Below are positions 1 through 10,146 of a DNA stretch of 64,000 nucleotides, one piece after another. The stretch spans positions 8,308,001 to 8,372,000 of the forward strand of contig NC_085107.1 of NCBI RefSeq assembly GCF_030269925.1, read 5' to 3'. The position numbers and the translations under genes are program-made. Every line of letters starts with the position of its first letter. Positions within the stretch are counted from its first letter, which is position 1. Under the pieces are notes generated by a model. It saw only the letters and a list, made by a program, of their open reading frames with translations. It was not told the DNA's origin and searched no databases. The stretch comes from Bombyx mori (Eukaryota > Arthropoda > Insecta > Lepidoptera > Bombycidae).

Positions 1-1243
1 CACTGTAGGATCATATTTTATTTGAACTGTGTTGTCCAATGCAGGTTTGGCATTTAGAGATGTGTTTCTTAATTTTTCCTGAGAAAAGGTATGGGTTAAG
101 CAAGCAAACAAGCAAGAAATTCCACATCATTACTTTAAAAAAATTTTTTTAAGAAAATTAAATCTATTTCATGAGTGCTGACAATAATTATTAACAAATA
201 TTTTTTATTTATTAAATCCTAGATCAATATTTAATTGTGTTCAGATATGTATCATTATTCACTATAAAATAATGCATAGAAAAGTAAATAGGCAAATTTA
301 ATACAGATACAGAATATTAGATACCATTAATTAATTATTATTTTATACCATTATCTTTGTTAATTTGATCAGCAGCAGTAGTAGTCCTACCAATAGATCC
401 CGTTTCATTAATCATAATCAGAAGCTTATCTGTTCGTAATCAATACTTTCAACCATTCCAGCCAGTGATTTCAGAAAATAATTAATTACGTTATCATATT
501 TTTTGGGTCTGGTTACATTATTCTGTTTCCACATTAATTTCAATGTGTGGTAATAAAATTAGTAAGTATCATGTAAATCAAATAAGCCTAACATACTCAA
601 TATAAAACTAAACTTTTATAATGACAAAAGTAAAACATTCTCAAGACTGTACTATTATTTGGTCTTCGTTAATATAAGAATGACCTTAAATTAATATATT
701 ACTACCATCTTCACTTTAAATGATTAATTATTTAAGTTATACCTGAACTGAATCTTCATTGCCTCGCTCAATGATGACAATACCAGTTTTAGAAAAATAC
801 AGCAACAAAAGAGCTGTTGCAGTCACAACTAGCACAGCATACACTATGGATCTCTGAAGACGTGATAGACGATTCCATTTCTAGAATACAAAAATTTTGA
901 TTTTTTTTAAATACTATGACTTCATTTTTAACATAAGAGTAAAATGTGCACGCTATTGTGTTGCAAATAATAAAGATAATAAGTAGAAAGTTGAGTAGTA
1001 AGTAATAGGAAATTTTCTTAAAGATAATTTCCAGCATAGCTAATTTAATTTTTTTGATGTTTTAGCCATTTATAGAATATTTAACTGTAGGTTTCTTACC
1101 CTTATAATTTTAGTATGTGATATTGCTGGATCATTAAGTAATATTGCTGTCTCTCCATTGGTGACCCATTTTCTATCATTAACATTATTTGTATGATTAT
1201 TTATATTAAAATTTAGATGTGTCTCTAAGTTTTGCTGTCTCAT
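1..1243 (-). CDS. MAN1B1: ER mannosyl-oligosaccharide 1,2-alpha-mannosidase, N-terminal exons (partial)
   Basis: Three minus-strand coding exons at 1243-1100, 880-743 and 78-1 join in phase 0 with normal AG/GT boundaries. The first starts at an ATG (1243-1241) and encodes 48 polar, Asn-rich residues. The second encodes 46 residues with the motif KWNRLSRLQRSIV followed by a hydrophobic stretch (about residues 59-77), a type II signal anchor. The third encodes 26 luminal stem residues and runs off the window. The RLSRLQR motif just before the membrane span resembles vertebrate MAN1B1, the glycosyl hydrolase family 47 enzyme that trims one mannose from Man9GlcNAc2 in ER quality control. The catalytic domain lies outside the window, so the family call rests on the anchor region only. 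The upstream neighbour is divergent. Confidence 0.6.
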
Positions 1244-2386
1244 ATTGAAAGTTCAGTTATTTAAGGTTTCAGTATATTCACCATCATTTTGATCTGTGAG
1301 TTAAAAAATAGAGCTGTTACTTTGTTTTCAATAGACTTTAAAATTAATGGACCTTCATTTCTCTAGGTCAAATATGTTAACTAAATGTATCTACTGGAAT
1401 TATATTCATTCATCATCAGCCCAGAGATGGCATAGGCCTTCTTCAAAGTACAGGTCGCTGTATCTAGCTTCTTCTGAATTGAGACATTTGTAGTTTACAT
1501 ACAGGATGAAAACTATTTGTAGTATTTAGATCTTAAACACATTTGTAAAATTGAATATGCCTAATCAAGGAATGGCAGAATTTGTTTTTTATGACATTTT
1601 GCTGTGGATTTGCATGCATGTATTTTCCTCACAAAGTCTATTTTTAACTTTTTAGTGATGGAGCTATATTGAGGATTGATTATGACATCGCTAGTGTTAA
1701 ATAGTTACTAGACCCCTTATACATCACACTGAACATATCAACCCACCATGAAAAAAGTTCCGAGTCTCGATTATATTGGTGGGAGTCCCACCATTGAAAT
1801 TGGAACCAGTGAATTATGTGAATATATACCTATACATTCATAAACATATTCATTAGCAAATGATTTAAAAAATTCAAAATGATTTACCCAGATTTGGTAC
1901 TTTAAAAAATGCACAAAAGTGATGAAGAACTGAGCTTTACTTTTTATTAATTATACGCTTATGATGTTGAAATGTAAACGTACTAAAGCAAACAGATGAT
2001 TAGTTTCAAAAAATGTCATCCGCCTTAGTTCTGTATAAGTTCCACGTCCGCAGAAATGTAGTGGCATATACATTGATCGGCCAAATTTGTCTCAGAAAAT
2101 CGACATGTCGACAATAATAAACTGCTATACTCACCCAGAAATGTATTTTTGGATTTTTAATTAGAGCTATAAATGTATTTATGTATATAGGTATACATCT
2201 AATATATTTAAATATTTTTAATATATCCCTATAAATGTATTCATATATAAAAATAAAATTTAATACAATTATGTTTAGGAAAGAAATACCAAAGTGCCAA
2301 ACGCGTGAATTAGAAGTAGATTTAGGTAGGTATGTCTTGCAGTCAGTGACACTGACAGTAGCCTCGACAGCCGTACCTATGTCAAA
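1244..2386. promoter_or_regulatory. Candidate divergent promoter interval
   Basis: This interval separates the start codon of the MAN1B1-like gene (minus) from a good candidate start codon of the ODF2-like gene (plus). It is AT-rich. No canonical TATA box was recognised at a convincing distance from either start. A short decayed piece (about 1405-1445, with the words CATCATCAGCCC and CATAGGCCT) resembles the 3' end of an RTE-type LINE. The regulatory role is inferred from gene layout. Confidence 0.25.
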
Positions 2387-2458
2387 ATGGGGATTCTGAA
2401 GAGTGCACTAAAAAATTCGCACAAAAATTTCGTTGCACACAGATTTCTTTTGAAGTCG
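2387..2458 (+). CDS. Candidate first coding exon of the ODF2-like gene
   Basis: An ATG in good context (TCAAAATGG) opens 24 codons beginning MGILKSALKN and ending at a consensus donor (TCG, then gtaggt). It ends in phase 0, matching the phase-0 acceptor of the first secure ODF2-like exon at 10147. If joined, the open protein would be 484 residues. The intervening intron would be 7.7 kb and full of transposons. Nothing in the 24 residues identifies the protein, so it could belong to another transcript. Confidence 0.3.
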
Positions 2459-2666
2459 GTAGGTAACCGATAATGTACCTACTAAAAATTGAATTTCAAT
2501 TTTACAATGTAAGCTTTATGCTCTTTAATTCTAACTTCACTTTACTTCAGTCTATGCTTTTATTCACGTTAAAACATGATCTGCAAGAGGAGTAACCTGT
2601 CAATTATTTTATCAGATTCTACAACTGTTGTTTGATAAATTTATTTGATTGTAATTAAAAAAAGTA

Positions 2667-2840
2667 GTTTTGGACGCGCTCAGGCTCGGCGGAGTGACGA
2701 TCCATGCAGGGTAGCTGGCAAGAGCTGGATGAAAAAGGCCGAGGATCGTGCTGAGCAGCGTGCAATTGAAGAGGCCTATGTTCAACAACTGTGGACTGCT
2801 ATCGGCCGATGATGGTGACGATGATGATGATGTTTATGAT
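2667..2840 (+). mobile_element. RTE-like LINE 3' remnant
   Basis: A decayed retroelement end. One frame still reads MKKAEDRAEQRAIEEAYVQQ followed by LWTAIGR and a stop, resembling the C-terminal tail of lepidopteran RTE-type reverse transcriptases. It is followed by a GATGATG-rich simple-repeat tail typical of these elements. No reverse transcriptase core is present. Confidence 0.5.
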
Positions 2841-4200
2841 GATAATCTTAATGAAATTTATTTTGTTACGAAAACCTAACACAGTTTTAAAACATAATTT
2901 AATGAGTATGAGAAAGAAAACTTAGACAGAAATAAAAAGAAAAAGAGAGAAGAGTCATAAGGACATCCGGCTGTAACGCAGTTCCTTGTGCTATGTCGGT
3001 TTTATTTAATTTCTCTATGATTTTGTGATAATGATTAAAATTAACGAATTTTTTAAAGGAATTTTATGACCTCGTAACTAAGACTTTTAAGTCAAGTCAT
3101 AATTGAATTTTTATTTTTATAAAAAATAATAATTTTAAATGAAATGAGATGAGATATATGGTATGAAATATAATGTCAGTAAAATAGTGGTCATTTACTG
3201 AGGCTTTTTCAGTGGATATTTTGGAGGATCCCGAGAAGTTACGTTCAGCGACGTTTGATTTTCCCGCATTTGTGCACTTTTACAGATACTAAACTGTCAA
3301 TAAACCACCGTTATTACACATTTAAATCTGAAGAAACACTAAGTAGACAAAATAAAACAAATCACACAACTTCACTCCTCGCGTTCACGCCAAAAAGTCA
3401 ATAAAAGAATCACATATAGTATGTCTGTAACATAGATATAACATTTATTTAGTATGCATTCAATTTGCATTACATGAACGTACTTAATGGATGCTTTGGT
3501 AGATTGGGTACATACATTGGTTCAATCAGGCTGTATAATGTGACATAAAATAAAATTTCCCTGTACTTACTTTAAATTATCTTTAACTTCTTTAAATTAC
3601 TTTTGTAACTAATTTTTTATTGACATTAATTACAAATATTTTATTTGCTGAATAACTGCAAGCTGAATAACTAGAAAAAAGTGTTAGATTCTAATGTGAA
3701 AAAAATCACTGCAAAAAGATATCGGTTTTGGGTGTTGATTTCCATTGCTACACTTTTTTCGGTCTAGCCCCTCAGTCCGCAAACAAATCTCAACGATAAC
3801 GTGTAATATGAACGTTGAGGAGGAGGAGGGGGGGGGGCATTTTTCTACGGAACTTTATCTTAGATCCGTGTGGCGCCTGTGTGCAGTTATTACCATAGCG
3901 CCCTCTAGTAAGCCCACGGTCAAAATGGAGTAGGTACTAATGCAATAGGTTAATTGAAAGTGCCGAGGCCGGCGCCCCCAACACTGCTACTCCCGTGTAT
4001 AAAGTACACCCTGCACAAAGGGTAAAGCCGCCTCTGCATTTACCTTGTTCTTGTCTATGATAACACTAAGTAGGCCATGAGCTCCTACAAGCTTATAAGT
4101 AAAAAAAAATCCAAGGGTAGTTTTTGCTCACTCCCCCGGTGAAGGCCAAGGGGTGACCAGGGCGTCGAGGTCGCGCGCCGCTCTACCAGCACTCTAGTGC
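2841..4200. other. AT-rich spacer or intron, no gene seen
   Basis: No exon with coding character was recognised. The only compositional change is a G-rich patch near 3810-3960 (GGAGGAGGAGG followed by a run of G, then GCGCCCTCTAG), which may be old repeat sequence. If the candidate exon at 2387 is right, this is part of the ODF2-like gene's first intron. Confidence 0.4.
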
Positions 4201-4212
4201 GCTGCCAAGGAG

Positions 4213-4740
4213 TATATCTTCGAGCTAAAAAAAAGCAGCCGGTTGGCGGTGTATCGCGTCCCGACCCGGCGGGTTAGTTTTGCAGGGTATTCTGGGACAC
4301 CAGCGGCACCATCTGTGCTTCCCGATGGGCTACCGTACCAAGACGGCCGACGTTTCAGAGCCTTCGACTCGCCTCGAAGGCTCCGTCAGCTGGGCGTCCT
4401 TGGGGTGAACTGCGCCATCTGGTTTTAGTGTTGACCGCGGTAACCCCTCATCCGGGTTGTATCCTCGGAGGGGATCGGATGCTTGGGCGAAGAGTGCAGG
4501 GGCGTCGTTTAGTGGGTAGGGTCCTGAAAACATCTTTGGGCCCGTGGTTTCACTGTCGCAGATCAGTCCTACATAACCCACGCGCCCCTCAGGCGCGAGG
4601 ACCTCGTAGGAGGTTCGGCCCCCAGGCCGAAAAAAAAAGTTTTCGCCCATTCTGCCCACATCCGTATAAACTCCCTCCAAATTTTATAATCTCCCTTGAG
4701 CTAGCCTTCGAGGAGATCGACGAGAGGATCTAAATCTGGC
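4213..4740. repeat. GC-rich repeat-like block with antisense ORF
   Basis: A sharply GC-richer block than its surroundings. On the minus strand 4680-4330 is open for 116 codons (with PGGRTSYEVL and GYVGLICDSE), and on the plus strand overlapping frames are also open. It sits directly upstream of a decayed LINE reverse transcriptase C-terminus in the plus orientation. It is probably part of a retroelement or a common repeat, not a host gene. Its family is not recognised. Confidence 0.4.
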
Positions 4741-4879
4741 ATCAGTCCGTAAGTATATGAAAATAGCGTTAGATCGCTGCGATGTAAAACCATAGTCCCA
4801 TTATTGTGGCCGCTACTAACTTAATTCAGCTCACGCACCAACCAACCACCGTTCACGCCCTAGACACGTTCTAGTGGAT

Positions 4880-5545
4880 CCTAGTCCTAGTGGTCATTAA
4901 GAGGGCAAAGCCAAGTTGGCGTCCAAAATGCTGGGAGTCCTCAACAGAGCGAAGCGATACTTCACGTCTGGAAAGACTTTTGTTTTATAAATTACAAGTC
5001 CGGTCTCGCTTGGAGTACTGCTCCCATCTCTGGGCTGGGGCTCCCAAATACCAGCTACCTCCATTTGACTCCATACAGAAGAGGGTCGTTCAGATTGTCG
5101 ATCATCCCATTCTCGCGGATCGCTTGAAACCTTTGGGTCTGCGGAGGGATTCGCTTCTCTTCGGATTTTGTACCGTATATTTCATGGGGAGTGCTCTGTG
5201 GAATTGTTTGAGATGATGACATCATCTTGTTTTTACCATGGCACCACCCGCTAGAGTAGAGTTCATCTATACTACCTGGAGCCACTGCGTTCATCCACAG
5301 TACGTTTCCAAAGATCTTTTTTGTACGTACCATCCGGCTTAGGAATGAGCTCCCCTCCACGGTGTTTCCCGAGCGCTATGACATGTTCTTCTTCAAACGA
5401 GGCTTGTGGAGAGTATTAAGCGGTAGGCAGCGGCTTGGCTCTGCCCCTGGCATTGCTGAAGTTCATGGGCGACGGTAACCACTCACCATCAGGTGGGCCG
5501 TATGCTCGTGTGCATACAAGGGCAATAAAAAATATAAAAAAACTT
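4880..5545 (+). mobile_element. Decayed Jockey/CR1-like LINE, reverse transcriptase C-terminus and 3' tail
   Basis: Fragments such as RLEYCSHLWAGAPKYQLPPF and IQKRVVQIVDHPIL are characteristic of the region after the reverse transcriptase domain in lepidopteran LINEs. Several frameshifts break the reading frame. The sequence continues with the words ACTCACCATCAGGTGGGCCG and AGGGCAATAAAAAA, a typical 3' end with an A-rich tail. It is truncated and inactive. Confidence 0.75.
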
Positions 5546-5900
5546 GATGCACTCCCCGTGAAGCTGAACGCTACTAGTTCTAACGCAAGCAACAGTCAGA
5601 GCATAGATAACCGTATTCGTCAAACTCTTCGAAGAGTTTTAAATTACCCTTAACGCATAGTATCAGCCCGCCGAATTTCTCACAGAATCTTTCAGCGGGT
5701 TGCGAATCCGATCTTATAGCAGATGCATTCACCAAGCAGTTGCCCTTAAGCAGTTGTGTCCTTTAATGGAACACTTACAGTTGTTAGAAACAACCCTCTA
5801 TATCCTCTCTTCGCCGGCTGACCCTCGAACCGCTTCGCCCACCAGACCTGTTGAAGGTAGAAAGTTTTCCGAGCTACAAATTCTAGGCTAATAATTCGTA
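5546..5900 (+). repeat. Retroelement-like 3' tail fragment
   Basis: Degenerate sequence with words shared with LINE tails elsewhere in the window (for example TTTCAGCGGGTTGCGAATCCGA near 5690). No intact reading frame of note. It is likely a second decayed tail abutting the LINE fragment upstream. Confidence 0.35.
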
Positions 5901-6476
5901 AATAGATGTGATATAATAATAATATCTGGATAATCTACTTGAACATTTTAGACCGTACTAATAAAATTACGGTAATCTTTAAATTTTAGAAGATGAAGAA
6001 TTTTAAAAGTCACTTCTTATCATAATTTACGATTAATTGTTTCGTTTGTACTTTTCATTCGGTATTTATCTAGCTCAACCATTACCTCTGAACTAGTCTG
6101 ACTAGATTTTTTTACTAGCAAAACCTAATAGTCTTATTTTGTAGAAATATTTAAATTATCTTGATGCAAGAAGTTTAACGCCATTATAACATTGAAAAGA
6201 AGTTTTTTTTTAATTTATTTAAATGGAAAATAGAGTTGCGGCTATTTTAGTGTATTATCGTGGTTCAAACTTCTGTAATATTTGTATGTACTTGTTAGAT
6301 CACAATAACAAAAGGCACAACCTGTTAAGCATTGTTTTCACTTCGTAATATTGTAAGCAAATTTTTTTAGAACCTTCTGAATTAACAACAAACATTTTAC
6401 TAACACCAATTTCAACTTTATTAACTTTGACAATTTAGTTTATTAACAGATGACGTTATAGACCTTTCATATAATG
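5901..6476. other. AT-rich spacer, nothing recognised
   Basis: Low-GC sequence without exon-like stretches or terminal repeats that I can identify. It ends at the 8-bp duplication (ATATAATG, 6469-6476) flanking the hAT-type element. Confidence 0.4.
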
Positions 6477-7777
6477 CAGTCTTTCTCAAAGTGGGTGATA
6501 ACGCTCCCTTGGGGGCATTTGAAAGCTAGAGGGAGGCGTTAAGGGGCCCAGAAAAAATGGGGGGCGTTGATGGGGTTTATGGGGGCGATGTATAATTTGT
6601 AATTTCATTTACTTTTTATAGTATTTTAAATTTCACTAAAATTAAAACCCACATACTACACAATACCGAATAGTTAGTTTATATTTCTACCCTGTACGAT
6701 GTTATAAAAACTTAAAATACTTAATATAGATTTCGTAGGATAGCCCGCACACCGTACGCAATCAAGTTGTAACAAGTTTATGCGGATAAAGGAACATGAT
6801 CGATGAAGTTAAAAAATTAGAGCAATTTTATCTAAATTACATTGCCCCCAGAAGTTATTTTAAGTATTAGGAAAAAATATTATACATACGTAAACTAATA
6901 AACTAAAATAAATTGAAGTTTTCTTTACTTTCTTTCTTGTTTTCAACATAAGGGCATTTTACAGCATTTTCCTAGCATTTTATAAGAAATTACTGATGTA
7001 AGAATCATAAATTTTATATTAAATGGAAATACGTATAAAATTATTGTTCAAAAAGTTGTGTTAGAATTTTTTTTACAATTAACCCATTACCGTCCAGTGT
7101 CAAATAGTATAATAAGCCTAAACAGTTCACTTATTGTAAACGTCGTTTACTATTTCTATATATTATAAATATTAAATATTACAAATAATAAAAACGCTGG
7201 CTTAGGCGGTGATTTTTATTTGAACCAGTTCTAAAATATGGACTAAAATTCTATGAAAAATTACCCATATTTATCTATAATGCAAAATGATACTAATTTA
7301 TTTTCCGTAGTTAAATAAGTTATTATTGTTAGTAGTAGTATTTACTGGTCGAAATTTTAAAATTTTAATTATCCTATGATGAGAATCTTATCTTATATTA
7401 TTGAGAAAGACATTCAACAAAAATAGTTTCGTTCTAATAAATTAATACAATAATAGTACAGTAAAATAGTAATGTATATTGGTAATTCTGAATTTAAACG
7501 AACATATTTATGAGATGAATTCATTTTTACTTTGCAAATTTGTAAATACACGCTCTGTAGCAATGTTCGTACATATATGAAGAAACAATAATAGCACCTA
7601 CAAATACATTTTATGTACTATGCGGTACTACATTTACTAAAATGAATACAACATTTATTAATTAAATCAATACAATTGTAGTTTTTAAGTTTTAGGGGTG
7701 TATAAAAAAAATGGGGCGCGCTGAAAAATAATTGATTTTCAAAGGGGCGGTAAAAGAAATAAGTTTGATAATCACTG
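6477..7777. mobile_element. Non-autonomous hAT-type DNA transposon with 8-bp target duplication
   Basis: The left end reads CAGTCTTTCTCAAAGTGG. The right end, read inward from the other strand, is CAGTGATTATCAAACTT, so the ends form an imperfect inverted repeat of the hAT type (CAGTGnTTcTCAAA). Identical 8-bp direct repeats ATATAATG flank it at 6469-6476 and 7778-7785, the duplication length expected for hAT insertion. The interior is about 1.3 kb, AT-rich, with no transposase frame. G-rich/C-rich subterminal stretches (GGGGGCG and its complement) lie inside both ends. Confidence 0.85.
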
Positions 7778-7785
7778 ATATAATG

Positions 7786-8430
7786 TATCTAATAAAACGA
7801 TGCATATTTAAATGGTGTCTTTTATTTTATATCTCAATAAGTTTTTGCACAAGTCTTTACTTAAAGTTTTTCTTCATCCTTCTTTTTGGCAATGTAATCT
7901 GTCATTCCTCCTTTTCTTTTTCGACTTCCTCTAAATGGGTCGAAGTCTTCCTACCTAGATGTTGTGTTGCCTTTTTAGTTCGTTCGCCACAACGTCCCAG
8001 ATATCAATAGATAAAAAAAGTATATACTATTTGTTAAAACTTTACAAAACAATAACGCGCAGGCCTTTTTAAATTACTACTTATATAATATGAAAATTTC
8101 TGCTAAAGTAATTTAAAGAGATTTTTTAAGCGTTTTTATTTTCACTTAGCCGTTGAAAGAAATAAATAAATAAACATGGCTGGTTTTAGCTTAGACTGCG
8201 TCGTTGACAAACGCATTGCACCGTGTACAAATTAATAAGTTTTTTAAAATGGGCAACATTACTGCCTTCTATGAAATAACACGTATTCATGATTGAGCAA
8301 TTCTGAAAATGATACGTAAGCATCTCTTCAACTTTCTGGAACCTTTGCCACGATAGCGTCTCAATTGCTCAGTGTCGTTCATCTACTCCTGACTGATTGT
8401 TATTTATTTTTGCCCTATTTTATGTAGATT
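7786..8430. other. AT-rich spacer, nothing recognised
   Basis: No exon or repeat boundary recognised. A short open frame spanning 7732-8010 straddles the transposon end and has no coding character. Confidence 0.4.
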
Positions 8431-9085
8431 AAAAGTAATATATACTTTGTTTTTTCAAGATAGTGAACTCCTACGAGACGTTGCGGCCAAATAAGCGGTG
8501 AGGGTAAGTAAAATTCTATCTAAGGACCCATTAAACGACTCCCTTGCACTATTCGTCCAAGCGTCCGACCCCGCCCAGGACAGAACCAGCGGAAGTACGA
8601 CTGTCGTCAATAGCCTCTTCCTAGACAGAAGTCTGGATCACTGACGGTGGCCGCCTCTTACAGGCGCTAGAGCTGAACTTAGCCTCTCCTTATGACTCCA
8701 ACTCAAAAGGGGTAGACCTATGCAGAGATAGAACAGGTTTTCTTTTCTTCCTCCACCGTGAATTTGCAGAACCCAAGAATCGCCTACCAGCACGTGTTGC
8801 TACCAACACGTGGTGCTACCAACACGTGGTGCTACCAACACGTGGTGCTACCAACACGTGGTGCTACCATTGTAACCATTACGGTCGATACTGACAAGTT
8901 TGATTCTATTTGAGTGACATAGGCACGCTGATCTCCTCCCTGGCAGAGTGAGCTTCAAGTGTAAGTTTCATCGTGTCCTCGTCGCTATCGGTAGCATCGA
9001 AGCAGCTAGACCCGTGACCATTAACATCAATCAGAAGGTGAGGCATCCTCTGCGAGAGCCGGGCGAACTACCCCGGCAAAAAATT
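8431..9085. repeat. GC-richer block of probable retroelement origin
   Basis: This block is GC-richer than its flanks and ends with GCGAGAGCCGGGCGAACTAC and an A run, which suggests the 3' end of a degraded plus-strand retroposon. It has no long open frame in any phase. It contains the 16-bp tandem array described separately. The family is not recognised. Confidence 0.3.
8788..8867. repeat. Five tandem 16-bp units, each with a CACGTG E-box
   Basis: Five head-to-tail units of CAACACGTGGTGCTAC. The first unit differs at two positions; the other four are identical. Each unit holds the palindrome CACGTG, spaced exactly 16 bp apart. CACGTG is the binding site of bHLH factors such as CLOCK:CYCLE and MYC/MAX. 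Function here is not shown. Confidence 0.9.
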
Positions 9086-9830
9086 ATTGCAGATATGTAG
9101 GTACTTAGGCAGGTAGGATATTACGTAGACATTTTGAGAAAATATCAAAGGCGCTTTCTGTCGTTGCCGATTGTTCTGTAAAATGTACTAATAAATGCAT
9201 GATTAAGCCGTAAAAGGGTTTTAGGTCACTTTATGAACCTCTTTACGTAAAACTTACCAACCTATTTGTTGTAAATAAATGAAAGTAGTTGTTGTTTGTT
9301 GCATATAAAAGAGAATTTAATCACGACCATTTCAATTATTTCATGACGCTGTCAAGCACTATATATGTTAATTTTATACTGAGATTATTTTCGATATAGA
9401 AATTTGTTACACGTGAAAGCATTGTTCACAACTCGGAAGTCTAAAACATTTCATTTTAATGACTCAAATTTGGCCATACTCAAGTATTCAATCTGAAGAT
9501 GTCGAAATCACCGGAGGATCCATTTTATTGGTGAAGTTCTTCTAAGAATCTTGCAGTTGCATTAACGCTCGAGCTTCTCAGTATTCTATATTGTTTATGT
9601 TATCGAAAGTATCGATTACAGTAACACAATCTATTCGTTGTATTTTCTGAGTTATTAAATGCATCTATATTTGATTTTAAAACATTGTAATGGATAACAT
9701 TAAAATAATGTGGTAATAACGCGTACTTTAGGAGACATCTGAATTTGTTATTTACCTAACTTATGATGTTAGCTGTTATAGACATTAAAAGAAACGACCT
9801 CATATTTAAATTGCACGAATCGCAGGATTT

Positions 9831-10080
9831 ACTGGTGGTAGGACCTCTTGTGAGTCCGCACGGGTAGGTAGGTATCACCGCCCTGCCTATTTCTGCCGTG
9901 AAGAAGTAATGCGTTTCGGTTTGAAGGGTGGGGCAGCCGTTGTGACTATACTGAGACCTTAGTACTTATATCTCAAGGTGTGTGGCGCATTTACGTTGTA
10001 GATGTCTATGGGCTCCAGACACCACTTAACATCAGATGGGCTGTGAGCTCGTCCACACACCTAAGCAATAAAAAAGAAAA
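9831..10080 (+). mobile_element. Bm1 SINE, 3' portion
   Basis: Bm1 body from ACTGGTGGTAGGACCTCTTG through GTAGATGTCTATGGGCTCC to the terminal AAGCAATAAAAAA tail. The tRNA-like head is missing. It lies only about 65 bp before the first secure ODF2-like exon. Confidence 0.9.
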
Positions 10081-10146
10081 ATATAATTAAGGGGGTATTA
10101 ACTTTAAAATAATTATATTGCGAAACAAACGAATTCTTTCTTTAAG

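Noticed and set aside
9499..9531. ATG TCG AAA ... exon-like stretch with a GTGAAG donor as first exon of the ODF2-like gene
   Set aside because: It would end in phase 2, while the first secure exon at 10147 starts in phase 0; no acceptor or promoter support.
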